A stretch of 64,000 bases of DNA, taken from positions 248,001 to 312,000 of the forward strand of contig JAUZTG010000034.1 of NCBI GenBank assembly GCA_030734395.1, written 5' to 3'. Shown here piece after piece: positions 46,181 through 57,095 of the stretch; the stretch's first letter is position 1; each line of letters starts with the position of its first letter. Made by a program: the position numbers and the translations under genes. Source of the DNA: Sarocladium kiliense. Its lineage: Eukaryota > Ascomycota > Sordariomycetes > Hypocreales > Sarocladiaceae. Below the pieces are notes generated by a model, which was given only the letters and a program-made list of their open reading frames with translations, did no database searches and was not told the DNA's origin.

Positions 46181-47164
46181 TCATATCTCCTCACCATCCA
46201 GAATCTTCTCAAAAACCTCAAAGTTCCCCTCCCTCTTCGAATCATAGATCGCGAACCAAATCCCATCCCACCACCCACCCCGAAACTCTTCCTCCCTCAA
46301 CACCTCCAACCAGCAGTACGCCACCTCCTCCGGTGGATTCCTGAACGCTCCACACCCCAAGGCCCCAAGCACCAACGACCTGTGACCTTTCCTCGCCGCC
46401 ATCCGCAAACACAGTCTGATCTTGTCCTTCGTGGTCGCCCTGTCAGAGTCCTTGGCGAAGACTTCTCGTTGTTTGACGGCGCCGGGTGTGACCTCCTGGA
46501 TCTTTTTGAGGTCTGGACAACGGAGGGCGGCAATGCTGAGGACGCTGACATAGTGGTAGTTTTGCGGTTTGTGTTCGTAGAGTTTGTGGCCGGATGCCAT
46601 GTCTGAGCGGATGATGACCACGTCAGGTGTATACAGCCCCTGCAGCTGCTTCCACGGGTAAAACCTCTTATGCAACGACAAAGACAGTGAGCTGCGGTAG
46701 CAAAGAGCCTCCTCCTGCGCCATAGCACCCCTCAACCACCCACCACCAGGGTTCGCATGGCTTGCCATGTTCAACACAGCAACCCTCCCACCATCTGCTG
46801 CACTCGACGCGCTCACGCGAATAGCAACGTTGAAGCTGTCGCCATTAACAACGTGGATGTTTGTCTTCACCGGAGTCCGTCGCGGACACTCAGCTGAGGT
46901 GAGAGGCTTGAGTGATGAGAGGAAGACACACTCAGACTGTTCTGGTTGGAAGGGGGTGGGGAGGTCGGGGATGATGTGTTCGAGGGCCATCTGCGTCTCT
47001 CTTGCGGTGGCGGCAAGTTCTGCCCTTCTCTTAGTTGCAGCTTCTGAGAACCTGGGCTTCTGTTTTCCTCCTCTGCTATTGCTGCCGCTTCCGCCGCCAT
47101 TGCGCTTCTGCCCAGATGATGAGGAACCTAGCCACCCATCCAGGGTGCCATTTTGCCGGCTCAT
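46181..47164 (-). CDS. Microbial-type PARG (macrodomain) protein
   Basis: Single exon, 327 residues. The N-terminal 50 residues are low-complexity (Gly/Ser/Lys). The core carries the bacterial-type poly(ADP-ribose) glycohydrolase signature: VLNMASHANPGGGW, then MAQEEALCYRSSL, i.e. GGG followed by the catalytic QEE, and later LGALGCGAFRNPPEEVA. These enzymes cleave ADP-ribose chains from proteins, a step in DNA-damage response and NAD turnover. Both catalytic glutamates are kept, so activity is expected. ATG 47164 is chosen; the frame continues upstream only to a TTG. The motif TLDGWL near the start is vaguely like a PCNA-binding peptide but lacks the right spacing. Confidence 0.88.
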   Translation of the reverse strand: MSRQNGTLDGWLGSSSSGQKRNGGGSGSNSRGGKQKPRFSEAATKRRAELAATARETQMALEHIIPDLPTPFQPEQSECVFLSSLKPLTSAECPRRTPVKTNIHVVNGDSFNVAIRVSASSAADGGRVAVLNMASHANPGGGWLRGAMAQEEALCYRSSLSLSLHKRFYPWKQLQGLYTPDVVIIRSDMASGHKLYEHKPQNYHYVSVLSIAALRCPDLKKIQEVTPGAVKQREVFAKDSDRATTKDKIRLCLRMAARKGHRSLVLGALGCGAFRNPPEEVAYCWLEVLREEEFRGGWWDGIWFAIYDSKREGNFEVFEKILDGEEI

Positions 47165-47566
47165 TGTGATTGCTTTGCGAGATGGAAAACGAAGTATCAA
47201 TGTAGCTGAATGTGTTTCTGACGGCGAACTTGACGGTGTTGTCTTCTTTTATGCCTGACTTGGTACGATATGGTGAGGTTCGTCGCTGGTGGAGAATCGT
47301 CGTTGTGACTAACGCGGCGAGGTTCACGCTCAGCTGAGGCAGCCTCGGCGGGACTCACTGCATCGCTAGGTAGCCACCAATCTGCCTTGGATCCTATCAC
47401 ACTAGCATCTAACAATCGTCGCTGACATTGACCCTACTTTCAGAGAATCTTCTTTGTTCGCCCTCGCCATGTCTCGACTTCACGAGTATTGTCGTGGCAT
47501 TCGGGTATCATTAGGTATATGTAACAGATGATGGTACAAATCATACATGTTGTTGATGGCACACGC
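47165..47566. other. Intergenic between PARG-like and BCS1-like genes
   Basis: About 400 bp; promoter of the PARG-like gene. No other feature. Confidence 0.5.
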
Positions 47567-48958
47567 TCAGGCATCGACACCACCCGTCTGGCCCTCTGGC
47601 TCATACTTGCGGGGGATCAAACCCTCCGCCATACCAATCGCACCCTCCATATCATTCTTGTTGAACAAGAACAAGCCCTGGATCGCCGCCGTGCTAGTAT
47701 GCCTTCCAGAAGCCTGTCCATCCGGCAGCGTCCCAAAGATCCCCAACTCCTCTAACCTCGCCAGGAAGCGCTCCCTTCCCGCATGGTCCGTGTCGATGTC
47801 CCCGTAGAAACGATCCCACATTTGTGCAGCCTGGTACTTGGTCGCTTCGCCGATGCGAACCGTCATGTCCACGCGGCCAGGCCGGATAAGCGCCGGATCA
47901 AGACGATCGATGTGATTCGTTGTCAGAAATGCGATGCGCTCCTCGCCTGCTGCGAGGCCATCGAGGGCGTTCAGAAGGCCTGAGAAGGTGACTGTGGCGC
48001 CATTATAGCCGTCCGAATCCCGTTGCCTCCGGTTGACGAATGCCGCGTCGGCGTCTTCCAATAGGAGGATACTGCGCTTGGGAAGTTTCGTCAAGAGGTA
48101 TGCCAACTTATCGTCTGTCATGCCCATTTCGCTGAGGTTGACCATGGCCACGCTAAAGTCCAGCTCGCCAGCGAGTGACTGGATGAAGGAGCTCTTTCCG
48201 CTACCAGGCGGGCCGTAGAGAAGATATCCTCGCCTGTAAGGAATACCCCGGTCGACGTACCACTGTTGCCGTGTCATGAAATCCCTGACATCAGCGACAA
48301 CGCCCTCCTTAACCCCTTCGTCCAAGATGACTGATCCAAGGGGTCGCTTCTTTCTGGGATCACCGAGCGGCGCCCATTCCATGCCTCGTGCAGAATATAC
48401 AATCGTTTTGCCCTCATTCGCCTGGGCTGCCAGCCGATGGGCTTCAGCGAAGACTTCCTCGAAGATATGTCGGTGCGCCCAGAGCGTGGTAAGTTGTACG
48501 ATCTCGTGAGGTTCGCCTGTGTTCATATTCGCCGTGTTGTGCTTCTCCCTGTTGACCGCGATATACGCACTGCCATGCTTGACAATATGTCGACCGAACC
48601 CGGGCTGCAGGAAGAAATGCGCATTCGAAGGGCCGCCGAGTCCGCCGGCGCCGCGAGAAGTAGTCGTAGTGCTCACGGACAGGTCATGGATTCGGGTCAA
48701 CCGTGAGGCGATGAAGCCGGGCGTCGCTCGTGGCTGAGAAAGCCATGCTAGAATCCACGGGTATGCGGGATCCTGCTTGCTGATCTCGACATTGACAAGC
48801 AGTCGTCGTCGTGCGGCGCCGGCTGCGACGAGGACGCCCTTCCTGGCGAATGCGGCGGCGGCACCAAGGGAGGCAAGGCCGATGCCGCCGGCGAAGAGAG
48901 GGTTGTCGAAGAGCGCATTCAGGCCGAATAAAGACGAGGTAGTTGAGGAGTCTGACAT
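47567..48958 (-). CDS. BCS1: BCS1-like mitochondrial AAA ATPase
   Basis: Single exon, 463 residues, the normal length for Bcs1. A transmembrane stretch near residues 22-48 (AGGIGLASLGAAAAF) is followed by the BCS1-specific N-terminal domain (PAYPWILAWLSQ...HFFLQPGFGRHIV). The AAA module has Walker A LLYGPPGSGKSSFI, Walker B ILLLEDADAAF, sensor TTNHIDRLDPAL and the arginine-finger block RPGRVDM. Bcs1 sits in the mitochondrial inner membrane and moves the folded Rieske Fe-S protein into complex III. This copy is a good candidate for the housekeeping gene, though fungi also hold BCS1 paralogues; the full N-terminal domain favours the former. Confidence 0.92.
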   Translation of the reverse strand: MSDSSTTSSLFGLNALFDNPLFAGGIGLASLGAAAAFARKGVLVAAGAARRRLLVNVEISKQDPAYPWILAWLSQPRATPGFIASRLTRIHDLSVSTTTTSRGAGGLGGPSNAHFFLQPGFGRHIVKHGSAYIAVNREKHNTANMNTGEPHEIVQLTTLWAHRHIFEEVFAEAHRLAAQANEGKTIVYSARGMEWAPLGDPRKKRPLGSVILDEGVKEGVVADVRDFMTRQQWYVDRGIPYRRGYLLYGPPGSGKSSFIQSLAGELDFSVAMVNLSEMGMTDDKLAYLLTKLPKRSILLLEDADAAFVNRRQRDSDGYNGATVTFSGLLNALDGLAAGEERIAFLTTNHIDRLDPALIRPGRVDMTVRIGEATKYQAAQMWDRFYGDIDTDHAGRERFLARLEELGIFGTLPDGQASGRHTSTAAIQGLFLFNKNDMEGAIGMAEGLIPRKYEPEGQTGGVDA

Positions 48959-50968
48959 GACATGCCGTGAAGGGTCGGGCGTGGTGACTGAGGGAGAAGT
49001 CGGTAGTGACGCTGGTGGGAAGATTGCCGGGTTGAAGCTGTCAACTTTTTTGGGACCGCGTCGGACGCTGGGCTCCGGGGGTAACCGTCATTCTGAGGTA
49101 CACCTAGCAAAGTTGGTCCAACACCAGATTCTCTAACGATACATGCTCGATACAAGACAGCTCGAATTCACTGTGCCAATGAATGAATGAGAGGATTCCG
49201 TCACGCTGACTGGTCCTTTTTATACCTGCTCTGAGTGAGGATTGGCAACAAGAACCGCGTTCCTTGAACCTGAATAACGTGGACAGCCCAGAGACTCGAG
49301 TGGCACACCCCACAGCGGGAAGCACGGCCAGAAAGCCGCGAATTGATCTATACTTCACCAAATATCATTCACACGTGCTCAATTGTTTTCATAAAGGACC
49401 GCAGACTGAACTGAACCGGCTGGAACATCCTACGCTGTTGGCTGTTGGACTGTCGTTCCTTACGGTGGCATGCAACCACCAACACTTTGCCGGATGAGAC
49501 ACAAGCCGAGCATTTGACTTGCCTGGCTTGGATGCGGTAGCTAAAGCTGAGTAGGGGCCAGACGGGAAGGCGAAGGGAGGTGATGAGCCAGTTGAGCGGT
49601 AGAAACATTTCCCATTGAGCCCAGGCGCAAGCGCGGGACAGTGCGCTGCGGTCAACCAGTAATCCCATACGAATTACTGTCCTTGTACAGGGAACGGTGA
49701 TCTGATATAAGACGCACGCTTTACGACAGCACTCAACACATATTCTGATGTGTTAGTGTTCAATGAAGATAGACAATGACCATCGCGTTGAGGAGCAACA
49801 TCTCCATCAATCCGAGCGTTCCCTCACATCACATCGCATCGCATCGGCAGGCTGGGCTGGGCTCGGCCACAATCCCGCATGTTCCCGTGGGCGTCGGCTA
49901 CGGCACGAAGACATCTCGGCAATGAGGCACCAGTGACGCCGGAAAAGCCAGGAGACGACGATGCACAAGTTCCCGTTCAGTGCAGCGACACCCAGACTTT
50001 ACGGCATTGTTTACGCTTGCCACCAGATTCTCTTAGTAAGGGAGGGCGCGGGCATCATCGTCATGTCACTTCTAACCCGAGCCCCCCCGCTCGTCGTGAC
50101 TTGTGGTGTTGCGCCTTGTACTTGGCTGCTGGACGGCATCCATCTATTAGTACGCGATTAGTACTTGTAACCTTGTTTCCTCTTCCTCTCCTCCTTTCCT
50201 TTCCCTTCTTCTTCTTCTCTCTCTTTTTTCTCATTTGACTTCATCCCACCATCATCACCATCGCCATGTAAGTCCATCGCATTCCAACCCACATCCTCCC
50301 AAACACGCACTTCAGCCTCGCCGTGTCCCTCCCTCCCTCTCCCGCCTTATCCTCACTGCCCCAGCAATCAATTCATGTCAAGCAAACCCCCACCCTCTCT
50401 GCCGCGATCGAGCTTTGTCTTTTCAGCTAGCCAGCTAGCTCGCCACAGCCAATCGCAGCCAGGACAAATTGGTCGCGGGCCAAAATCAGCGCAAGACAAC
50501 GGGGCAACGAGCGACATCGCAGAGAGAAACGCCGAGAAAGGTCAGAGAGACAAAAATTTGAGAGAAAAAAGAAATGCGACAGGTTGCCAACAAAGCCCTC
50601 ACTGCCACTATTTTTCTCTCTCTCGTCGTCGCTCCGATTTCCCGGCGTCCGTCGCTCGTTGCCCCTCCTTGACCGCGCTGTGACGTGTTATCGATACCAA
50701 CCAAATCCCAACCATCGACACGCGTGGGGAGCTTCCCTCATAAAACCCCGCGCTACCTGGCTTCACTTCCCTCCCTTTCCCATCCCATCATCAAATCACG
50801 CTTGTCTCTTATTTCATCCGAACCTTTCCAGCTGACATTGCTTCTTCTTTTCGAAAAGATCTCTCCAATTGCTTCAGTCTCTACTAGATTGAGCAGTTCC
50901 TCCTTTCGAATCGAACTCGATCCTCCTACGAATTCCTACATCCCACTACCCCGCCAAACACCGCAGCT
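48959..50968. promoter_or_regulatory. Divergent BCS1 / aldolase promoter region, long 5' leader
   Basis: 2.0 kb between divergent genes. The aldolase side has a strong C/T-rich tract (50170-50232) typical of highly expressed fungal genes. ATG at 50266 is followed at once by TAA, and the same bases form a GTAAGT donor, so a long 5'-UTR intron ending just before the aldolase ATG is possible. No supported gene. Confidence 0.5.
50170..50232 (+). promoter_or_regulatory. Pyrimidine-rich core-promoter tract
   Basis: More than 60 bp made almost only of C and T, ahead of the probable transcription start of the aldolase gene. Such tracts mark strong promoters of glycolytic genes in filamentous fungi. 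Confidence 0.55.
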
Positions 50969-51647
50969 ATGGGTGTCCAGGACGTTCTCAGCCGCAAGAC
51001 CGGTGTCATCGTTGGTGATGATGTCCTCCGTCTCTTCGAGTACGCTCGTGAGAAGCAGTTTGCCATTCCCGCCATTGTACGTCCAATCGCTTCTGAGTGT
51101 CGACTATCATGATCAGTCGAGTTCGACACTACAAACCAGGCAGAGCAAATTCAGCTAACAGACCTTCTAGAACGTCACCTCCTCCTCCACCGTCATCGCC
51201 TCTCTCGAGGCTGCCCGCGATGCCAAGGCTCCCATCATCCTCCAGATGTCCCAGGGCGGTGCCGCTTACTTCGCCGGCAAGGTAATTCTTCACTCTCCAT
51301 ATCAATCCCCGCCGACTCGCAGCACCTAACACTCTCCCTAGGGCGTGAGCAACACTAACCAGGCTGCCTCCATCGCTGGCGCCGTCGCCGGTGCTCACTT
51401 CATCCGCCAGATCGCCCCTACCTACGGCATCCCTGTCGTCCTCCACACCGACCACTGCGCCAAGAAGCTCCTCCCATGGCTCGATGGCATGCTCGATGCC
51501 GACGAGGCTCACTTCAAGGCCACCGGCGAGCCCCTCTTCTCCTCCCACATGATCGATCTCTCCGAGGAGGAGGTCGACTGGAACGTCAAGACCACCGCCG
51601 CCTACCTCAAGCGCGCTGCTCCCATGAAGCAGTGGCTCGAGATGGAG

Positions 51648-51679
<32 letters not shown>

Positions 51680-52267
51680 CAACAACGAGGATGTCGACAA
51701 CAACTCCCTCTACACCCAGCCCGAGGACATCCTCAACATCTACAACACCCTCTCCCCCATTTCCCCCTACTTCTCCATCGCTGCCGGCTTCGGCAACGTC
51801 CACGGTGTCTACAAGCCCGGCAACGTCAAGCTCCACCCTGAGCTCCTCGGCAAGCACCAGGCCCACGTCAAGGCCGCCATCAAGTCCGACAACGACAAGC
51901 CCGTCTTCTTCGTCTTCCACGGTGGCTCCGGCTCCGGCAAGCAGGAGTACCTCGATGCCATCAGCCACGGTGTCGTCAAGGTCAACATGGACACTGACAT
52001 GCAGTTCGCCTACATGAGCGGTATCCGTGACTACATGCTCAACAAGAAGGACTACCTCCTCAAGGCTGTCGGCAACCCCGAGGGCGAGGACAAGCCCAAC
52101 AAGAAGTACTTCGACGTAAGTGCCCAGCTAACGACTCCCTATCATTACTTTCTGCGATTGCTAACATCTCTCACCAGCCCCGTGTCTGGGTCCGCGAGGG
52201 TGAGAAGACCATGGCCGCCCGTGTCTCCGAGGCCCTCAAGGACTTCAACACCGCCAACCAGGTCTAG
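50969..52267 (+). CDS. FBA1: Class II fructose-bisphosphate aldolase
   Basis: Join(50969-51076, 51171-51281, 51342-52115, 52178-52267), 360 residues, all joins in phase 0. It cleaves fructose 1,6-bisphosphate in glycolysis and is cytosolic and zinc-dependent. Seen: MGVQDVLSRKTGVIVGDDV at the start, the zinc-ligand loop VLHTDHCAKKLLPWLDG, the glycine loop AAGFGNVHGVYKPGNV, FHGGSGSGKQEY with phosphate-binding glycines, and VNMDTDMQFAYM. Codon use is strongly C-ending, as in highly expressed genes, unlike its neighbours. Length equals that of yeast Fba1. Confidence 0.97.
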
Positions 52268-52825
52268 GTTCACATCCTATGATCCCTGTTGGGGGAACAA
52301 GGCGCCCACTTCTTCGGCAATCCGGTTGCCCCCTTGCCAGTTTTATACCTACTAGTCGCCGCCCAGAAATTATAGCAAGTCTCGGCGAAGTCGAAAAGAA
52401 GTGGATTAATCAAAAAAGAAATAAAGAACGTTAAACTCTCGAATGCTCTTCCTCGTAATATCAGGCTCAGGCTGTCGGATGATCAGGTCTCTTGCCTTAT
52501 TCTTTGCACCAGGACACCTGTGAAACAGAATCGTATCGTATCGTATTATTATACACGTTATCCAAGACCGATCCCTCATGTTTCCAAGTCGTGGCTATCG
52601 TATGCTTCATGACAGCACGCATCTGCTCTCTGCTCCTGAATGACCCCGCACTATCCTCAAATTTGCTGCACCCAACCACTCAAATCCCAAGGTGCTTCGC
52701 AAATCACCAGCAAGAAGCCCAGCGCCATGATTCCCAAGATGCTCTTTCCAACTTCATCCGTGCGTCTTCATGTTCCCAGCCGATTTCCAGCCCCTTTTCC
52801 GTGTCACTCGGACTTGAGACAGCCC
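52268..52825. other. Intergenic, convergent ends of FBA1 and KES1
   Basis: About 560 bp between convergent genes; 3' UTRs expected. Nothing else recognised. Confidence 0.5.
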
Positions 52826-54130
52826 CTACCATCCCAGTAACTCTTTCTCAATCTTCTGCACATCCTCCTGTGTCAATTCCTCCTTTGCCACCTTGTCTGC
52901 CTTGCTCGCATCGAACCTCCAGAGACCGCCCGTCTTGTCCGCATCGCCATTGAGCGGCACCCCAGCTGCCTTGCCGAGCTCCTCGAGCACCGAGTCAGAA
53001 CCTTCGACAGCAGAGAAATACCGTCTCTCCCAGGTTCGGTCCTCAGTTCGCTCCTTGGCACGCATATCGCGCTGAGCTTGCTCGATCTTGCCCTTCTCGT
53101 GGCCGGTGGTGTCCATGTCACCCTTTTGGATGGCGGCAGCGACCTTAGCCCAGGCTCGGCGTGACTCGAGGGGGTGCTGCTTGTCGAGGTCCTTGACCAC
53201 AAGTTCTGTCTGTGCAGTGCCGACGGCGTCGTAAGTCTCGACGAGAGTGGACTTGGAGTTCTTCTTGGCGGGGCCCTCGTAGATCTCGAAGTTCTTGTTC
53301 CACTGGCCAGTGACGTTGTAGAGCACATCCTTCTCTTTCCCGGTGGGGTAAAGGCTGGCAGTGACACTGTTCTTCTTGCCGGAGAGCCATCCCTTGCCGC
53401 TGTAGTCGACCTTGGCGGTGTAGCCGCTGGAGCTGACGATGAAACTGGTCCCGTCGAGCTCAACGAAGGGAGCGCCGAAGATGAGACCTTCGATATGCAA
53501 ACCGGGGAGGGTGATGAGGTAGGTCTCCTTTGCGTCACCGACAGGGACAGTAAGGACTGCGTGACCAATTTGCTTCACAATGATGGTGCTCTTGAAGGTG
53601 GCCTTCTGAGCGTTGTAGCCTTCGAGCTGGACGCCTGTCTTGTCGTTGCGAACACAGTACGCTGTGGCTGGAGGATGATGGCTGACCTGCTCAGAGAAGA
53701 GGTGTGTCTCGCCCGCCTCGTCGGACCAAGTTCCCAGGAACAACTCGCCGAGGAATGGGTTGAGAGGTTTCTTCTCGTTGCCGAACTGATCGGAGCGACT
53801 AGCATATTGGTGCTTCAAAGTAGAGAGGAACCACTTGAGAACGAGCATGGCGCGCTTGGCGGGGTCGGTCTCGGAGGCTGGTGCGACTAGGAGAGGCGGG
53901 TGAGTGGCCCAGTAGGAGGAGAATTCGGTGAGAGATTGGGAGGAGAGAATGAAAGGAGGAGCGGTGAGGGAGGAGAGATCGCCGTTGAAGGAAGCGATGG
54001 ACTGGGAGGAGTGTCAGTTGAGGTTCCAAGAGGAAGCATTGGTTGAGGGGGTGGTTTGGAGAGCGACCTTCAGGAAGGCAGTCCAGCTGCCGCTGTTGGC
54101 GACTGACGCTGCTTGAGACTCGGACGCCAT
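52826..54130 (-). CDS. KES1: Oxysterol-binding protein, Kes1/Osh4-like
   Basis: Two exons, complement(52826-54001, 54068-54130), 412 residues. The 66-nt intron has a weak donor (GTCGCT), a CTGAC branch and CCCAG acceptor; it joins as SWTAFLKSIASFNGDLSSL, the Osh4 lid region. The family signature is present as EQVSHHPP (about residue 124), with NPFLGELFLG before it and KGWLSGKKN later. The length is that of the short, single-domain (ORD only) class. Osh4 exchanges sterol for PI4P between ER and trans-Golgi membranes. Continuing without splicing would hit a TGA after WNLN, which confirms the intron. Confidence 0.94.
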
Positions 54131-55558
54131 GATGTCGTGCGGCACTGCTGTATGGGATACTGGTGATAAAGATTGTTGGGTATGTCGGGAACCCGTTGGG
54201 TGGTTGTAGGGAGAAGGTAGAACGAGGCGACGCGGTGAGGGAGGAAGAGTGGGTGGCTTGTGGAGGAGGATCGGGAGCTAAAGCACGGTAAAGAGTAGTT
54301 TTGGGGAGGAGGGGTACGTGGGGTCTGGATGTCGCGTGGTGGCGCAAAGGGAGGTGAGTCGTTGGCCGGGTGAGGGAGGAGAAAGATAAAATGAAAGAAA
54401 AAGAATACGAAAACGCGTTGGCGACAGGGGCTGACGAAGTTGGGGGAAAGAGGCTATGCTGGGGAGGCGAATGGGAGAAGTTGGTTGGGACAAAAAGTTG
54501 AAAGTGGATGATGGGATGGAAGTGGGATGCGTGACGTCGACGAGGGCGTAGCTAGTAGATGCAATGAGCGTCACGCACACACGCTTGCATATGGCAGTGA
54601 AGGTCGTTAGGCTAAGGGCTGGCTGGCAGTCGGCGCAGGGGCAGGGGCAAACGCTCCTAAGGTGCGGAAGGGCATCGGATGGATGGATGCATGGTGATGC
54701 GGGGTGGCGGAAGAGGGACAGAGGGAGTGTGTGTGTGTGTGCCTTTCTGTGCCTGGGGGAAGAGGCAGGATCCTGATTCGACAACAAACTAGAGGAGGAC
54801 TGCTGGTGGCCACCGTGTATATCAACCAGTGTCCAGCAGGCCAGGTCAGGTCTGACACGGCTTGCAACGCTCCATATGGCACTCCATATGGCAATGGAGG
54901 CGTGCTGTGCCCACCAACGGATGCCATCCGAATAAGGTTCATGAGCGAGGCAGGGATCCTGAGCCTAATCCAGCATCCTGGTGCACGATATGGCCCGGTC
55001 TCCAAACCCACGGGGACGAAGACGGATGCCAGTCACCTCCATCTTATGCTCAAGGTCACTGTAGACACTCGATAACCCCCGTAGGTCCCGCTTATCTCCC
55101 CTCGTCCTCTTCTTTTCCCAGATCCCCATCCTCCTCTGACCTTGCATATACGGTTCCTAGTCCCGATCGGCCCTTGTCCAGCTTCCTCTTCCAACGTCGC
55201 CCGGCTTGGATGCCTGCCTCGCTAGGCCTCTCCTGGCAACACATCCGCCGTGAAGAGACAAGATGCATTCTGCATTCTGCACCGGCTCATTGCGTGCTCT
55301 CACTATACTCAATATCAACAACACCTTACCATCCAAATGCCCCTCATGATGCACCTCTGCAGGTGCCAAGCATGCCCTCAACCCAAGTCTGATATAGGAA
55401 GGAGACATTGAATCTCCAGATGAGGCAGGCCGACACTGGCCCTCGCCTACCTCTCAATATGACCTAACTTGCGGTGATTTCATAAAAGCGCATTTTGTCC
55501 GACACCTCGCTGCTGTTACTCCTCCCTCAGCAGCAGTCTTATCGCAACGGTCATAGTC
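54131..55558. other. Divergent intergenic region with short repeats
   Basis: 1.4 kb between divergent genes. It holds (GT)7 at 54727-54740 and a 12-bp unit (ctccatatggca) twice at 54870-54893. No supported gene. Confidence 0.5.
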
Positions 55559-56993
55559 ATGAAGCTCGTCACTGCTCTTGCGCTCCTCGCACCCTTGGTG
55601 GCTGCCGCCCCGAGTCTCGCCGCCGATGCCCTTCCAGTCAACTACGACGGCTACCACGTCTACTCCATCACTCCCTCGACTCGTCAGGAAGCCGCTGACC
55701 TCGAGAGACGTTTCAGTAGACACCACACTCAGAAAGCCAGAAATGCCTTCGAGGTTGCTATCCCGCCCAACGAGATCCGAACTTTCAACGACCTCGGTCT
55801 CAATGCCCACCTGATCAGTAAAGATCTCGGCCAGCAGATCCGCGATGCCGAAAAGCCCGCTGTCTACACTCGTTCTCTGCAGAAACGTGGCCAGCTGCCC
55901 GATCTGAGCTGGTTCGATACCTACCATGACTACGACGATCATCTGCAGTACTGGGATGACCTTGCCGACGCCTTCCCTGGCCATGTAAAGAAGACTGATC
56001 TAGGTAAATCGTATGAGGGACGGAGTATTTTCGCCTTCAACTTCTGGGGTAAGACGAATTGCCCAGGGAAGAAGCCTGTCATCCTGTGGCACGCAACTGT
56101 GCATGCTCGTGAATGGATCAGCACAATGGTCAGTGCTGCCGCTGTCGTTCGCAATAACTACTGCCGCTGATTGACGATCTTGTAGGTGATTGAGTATCTT
56201 GCCCATCGCCTCATTGACGGTTATCAGTCTGGGGACGAGGAGGTGACCAAGTTCTTGGACCATTACGACTTTTGGCTCGTGCCCTTCCATAACCCCGATG
56301 GTGAGTTCACTTTAAGCAGACATTGTCCGCTCTCCAATGAGATCAGAGTCAAGCCACTAAAGCTTTACAGGCTTCGTCTACACTCAAACCACAGACCGAA
56401 TGTGGCGGAAGAACCGCCAACCTAGACCCAACACCACTTGTCTTGGCACTGATGGCAATCGCAACTGGGACTTCCAGTGGGACGCTGAACCGCCGGAGGG
56501 AGGCTCTTCACCTGACCCGTGCAGCCAGACGTATCGCGGCCTCGCACCCAGTGACACGCCCGAGAACCAAGTCATTTCGGCCCTCTCCAAGAAACTCGGT
56601 GCCACCAAGGGAGGCATTCGTTCTTATATCGACTTCCACAGCTACGGTCACCTCGTCCTCACTCCATGGGGCTTCTCCTGCGATCCTGAGGTGCTGCCAC
56701 CGAGCCTGCCGCGCATGGTCGAGGTTGCCAAGGGTTTCGCCGGAGGGATCGAGAGCTACAACGGCACTGAGTACGAAGCCGGGCCGGGATGCGAGATCCT
56801 GTATTTCTCCACGGGTAACTCTAGGGATTACCACCATGGAGCCAACGGTGCGAATCACTCTTGGACAGTGGAGCTCAGCCCAGGTACTGCGCGGGAAGGC
56901 GGTTTCGTACTGCCGCCTGAGAGAATTTGGCAGGTTGTGGAGGAGCAGTGGTCTGGCCAGCAATGGCTGCTGAATGAGATCTGGGATGGCTGA
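55559..56993 (+). CDS. Secreted M14 metallocarboxypeptidase
   Basis: Join(55559-56128, 56186-56300, 56371-56993), 435 residues. A signal peptide is clear (MKLVTALALLAPLVAAAP), followed by an activation propeptide to about residue 105 that ends in SLQKRGQLP, a KR kexin-type site. Zinc ligands: His182 and Glu185 in HAREW, and the His in DFHSYGHL. The Arg of TDGNRNWD binds the substrate carboxylate, and the catalytic Glu is in WTVELSPG. Introns of 57 and 70 nt join as STMVIEYL and NPDGFVYTQ. It should be an extracellular or vacuolar A/B-type carboxypeptidase trimming peptides from the C-terminus. Confidence 0.93.
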
Positions 56994-57095
56994 AGGAGCG
57001 TAACGTGCGTGGCCCATAGGGAACTCGTAGGATGAGCCTGACGGTTTGTATAGACCAGACGGCCAGTCTAGTGAGGAGTGAAGCTTTATATCATC

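Noticed and set aside
51129..51968. Minus-strand open frame of 279 codons
   Set aside because: Antisense to the aldolase; its Val/Gly/Glu/Asp composition is the mirror of strongly C-ending codon use.
53174..53890. Plus-strand open frame of 238 codons
   Set aside because: Antisense to the KES1 exon; hydrophobic/Val-rich mirror composition only.
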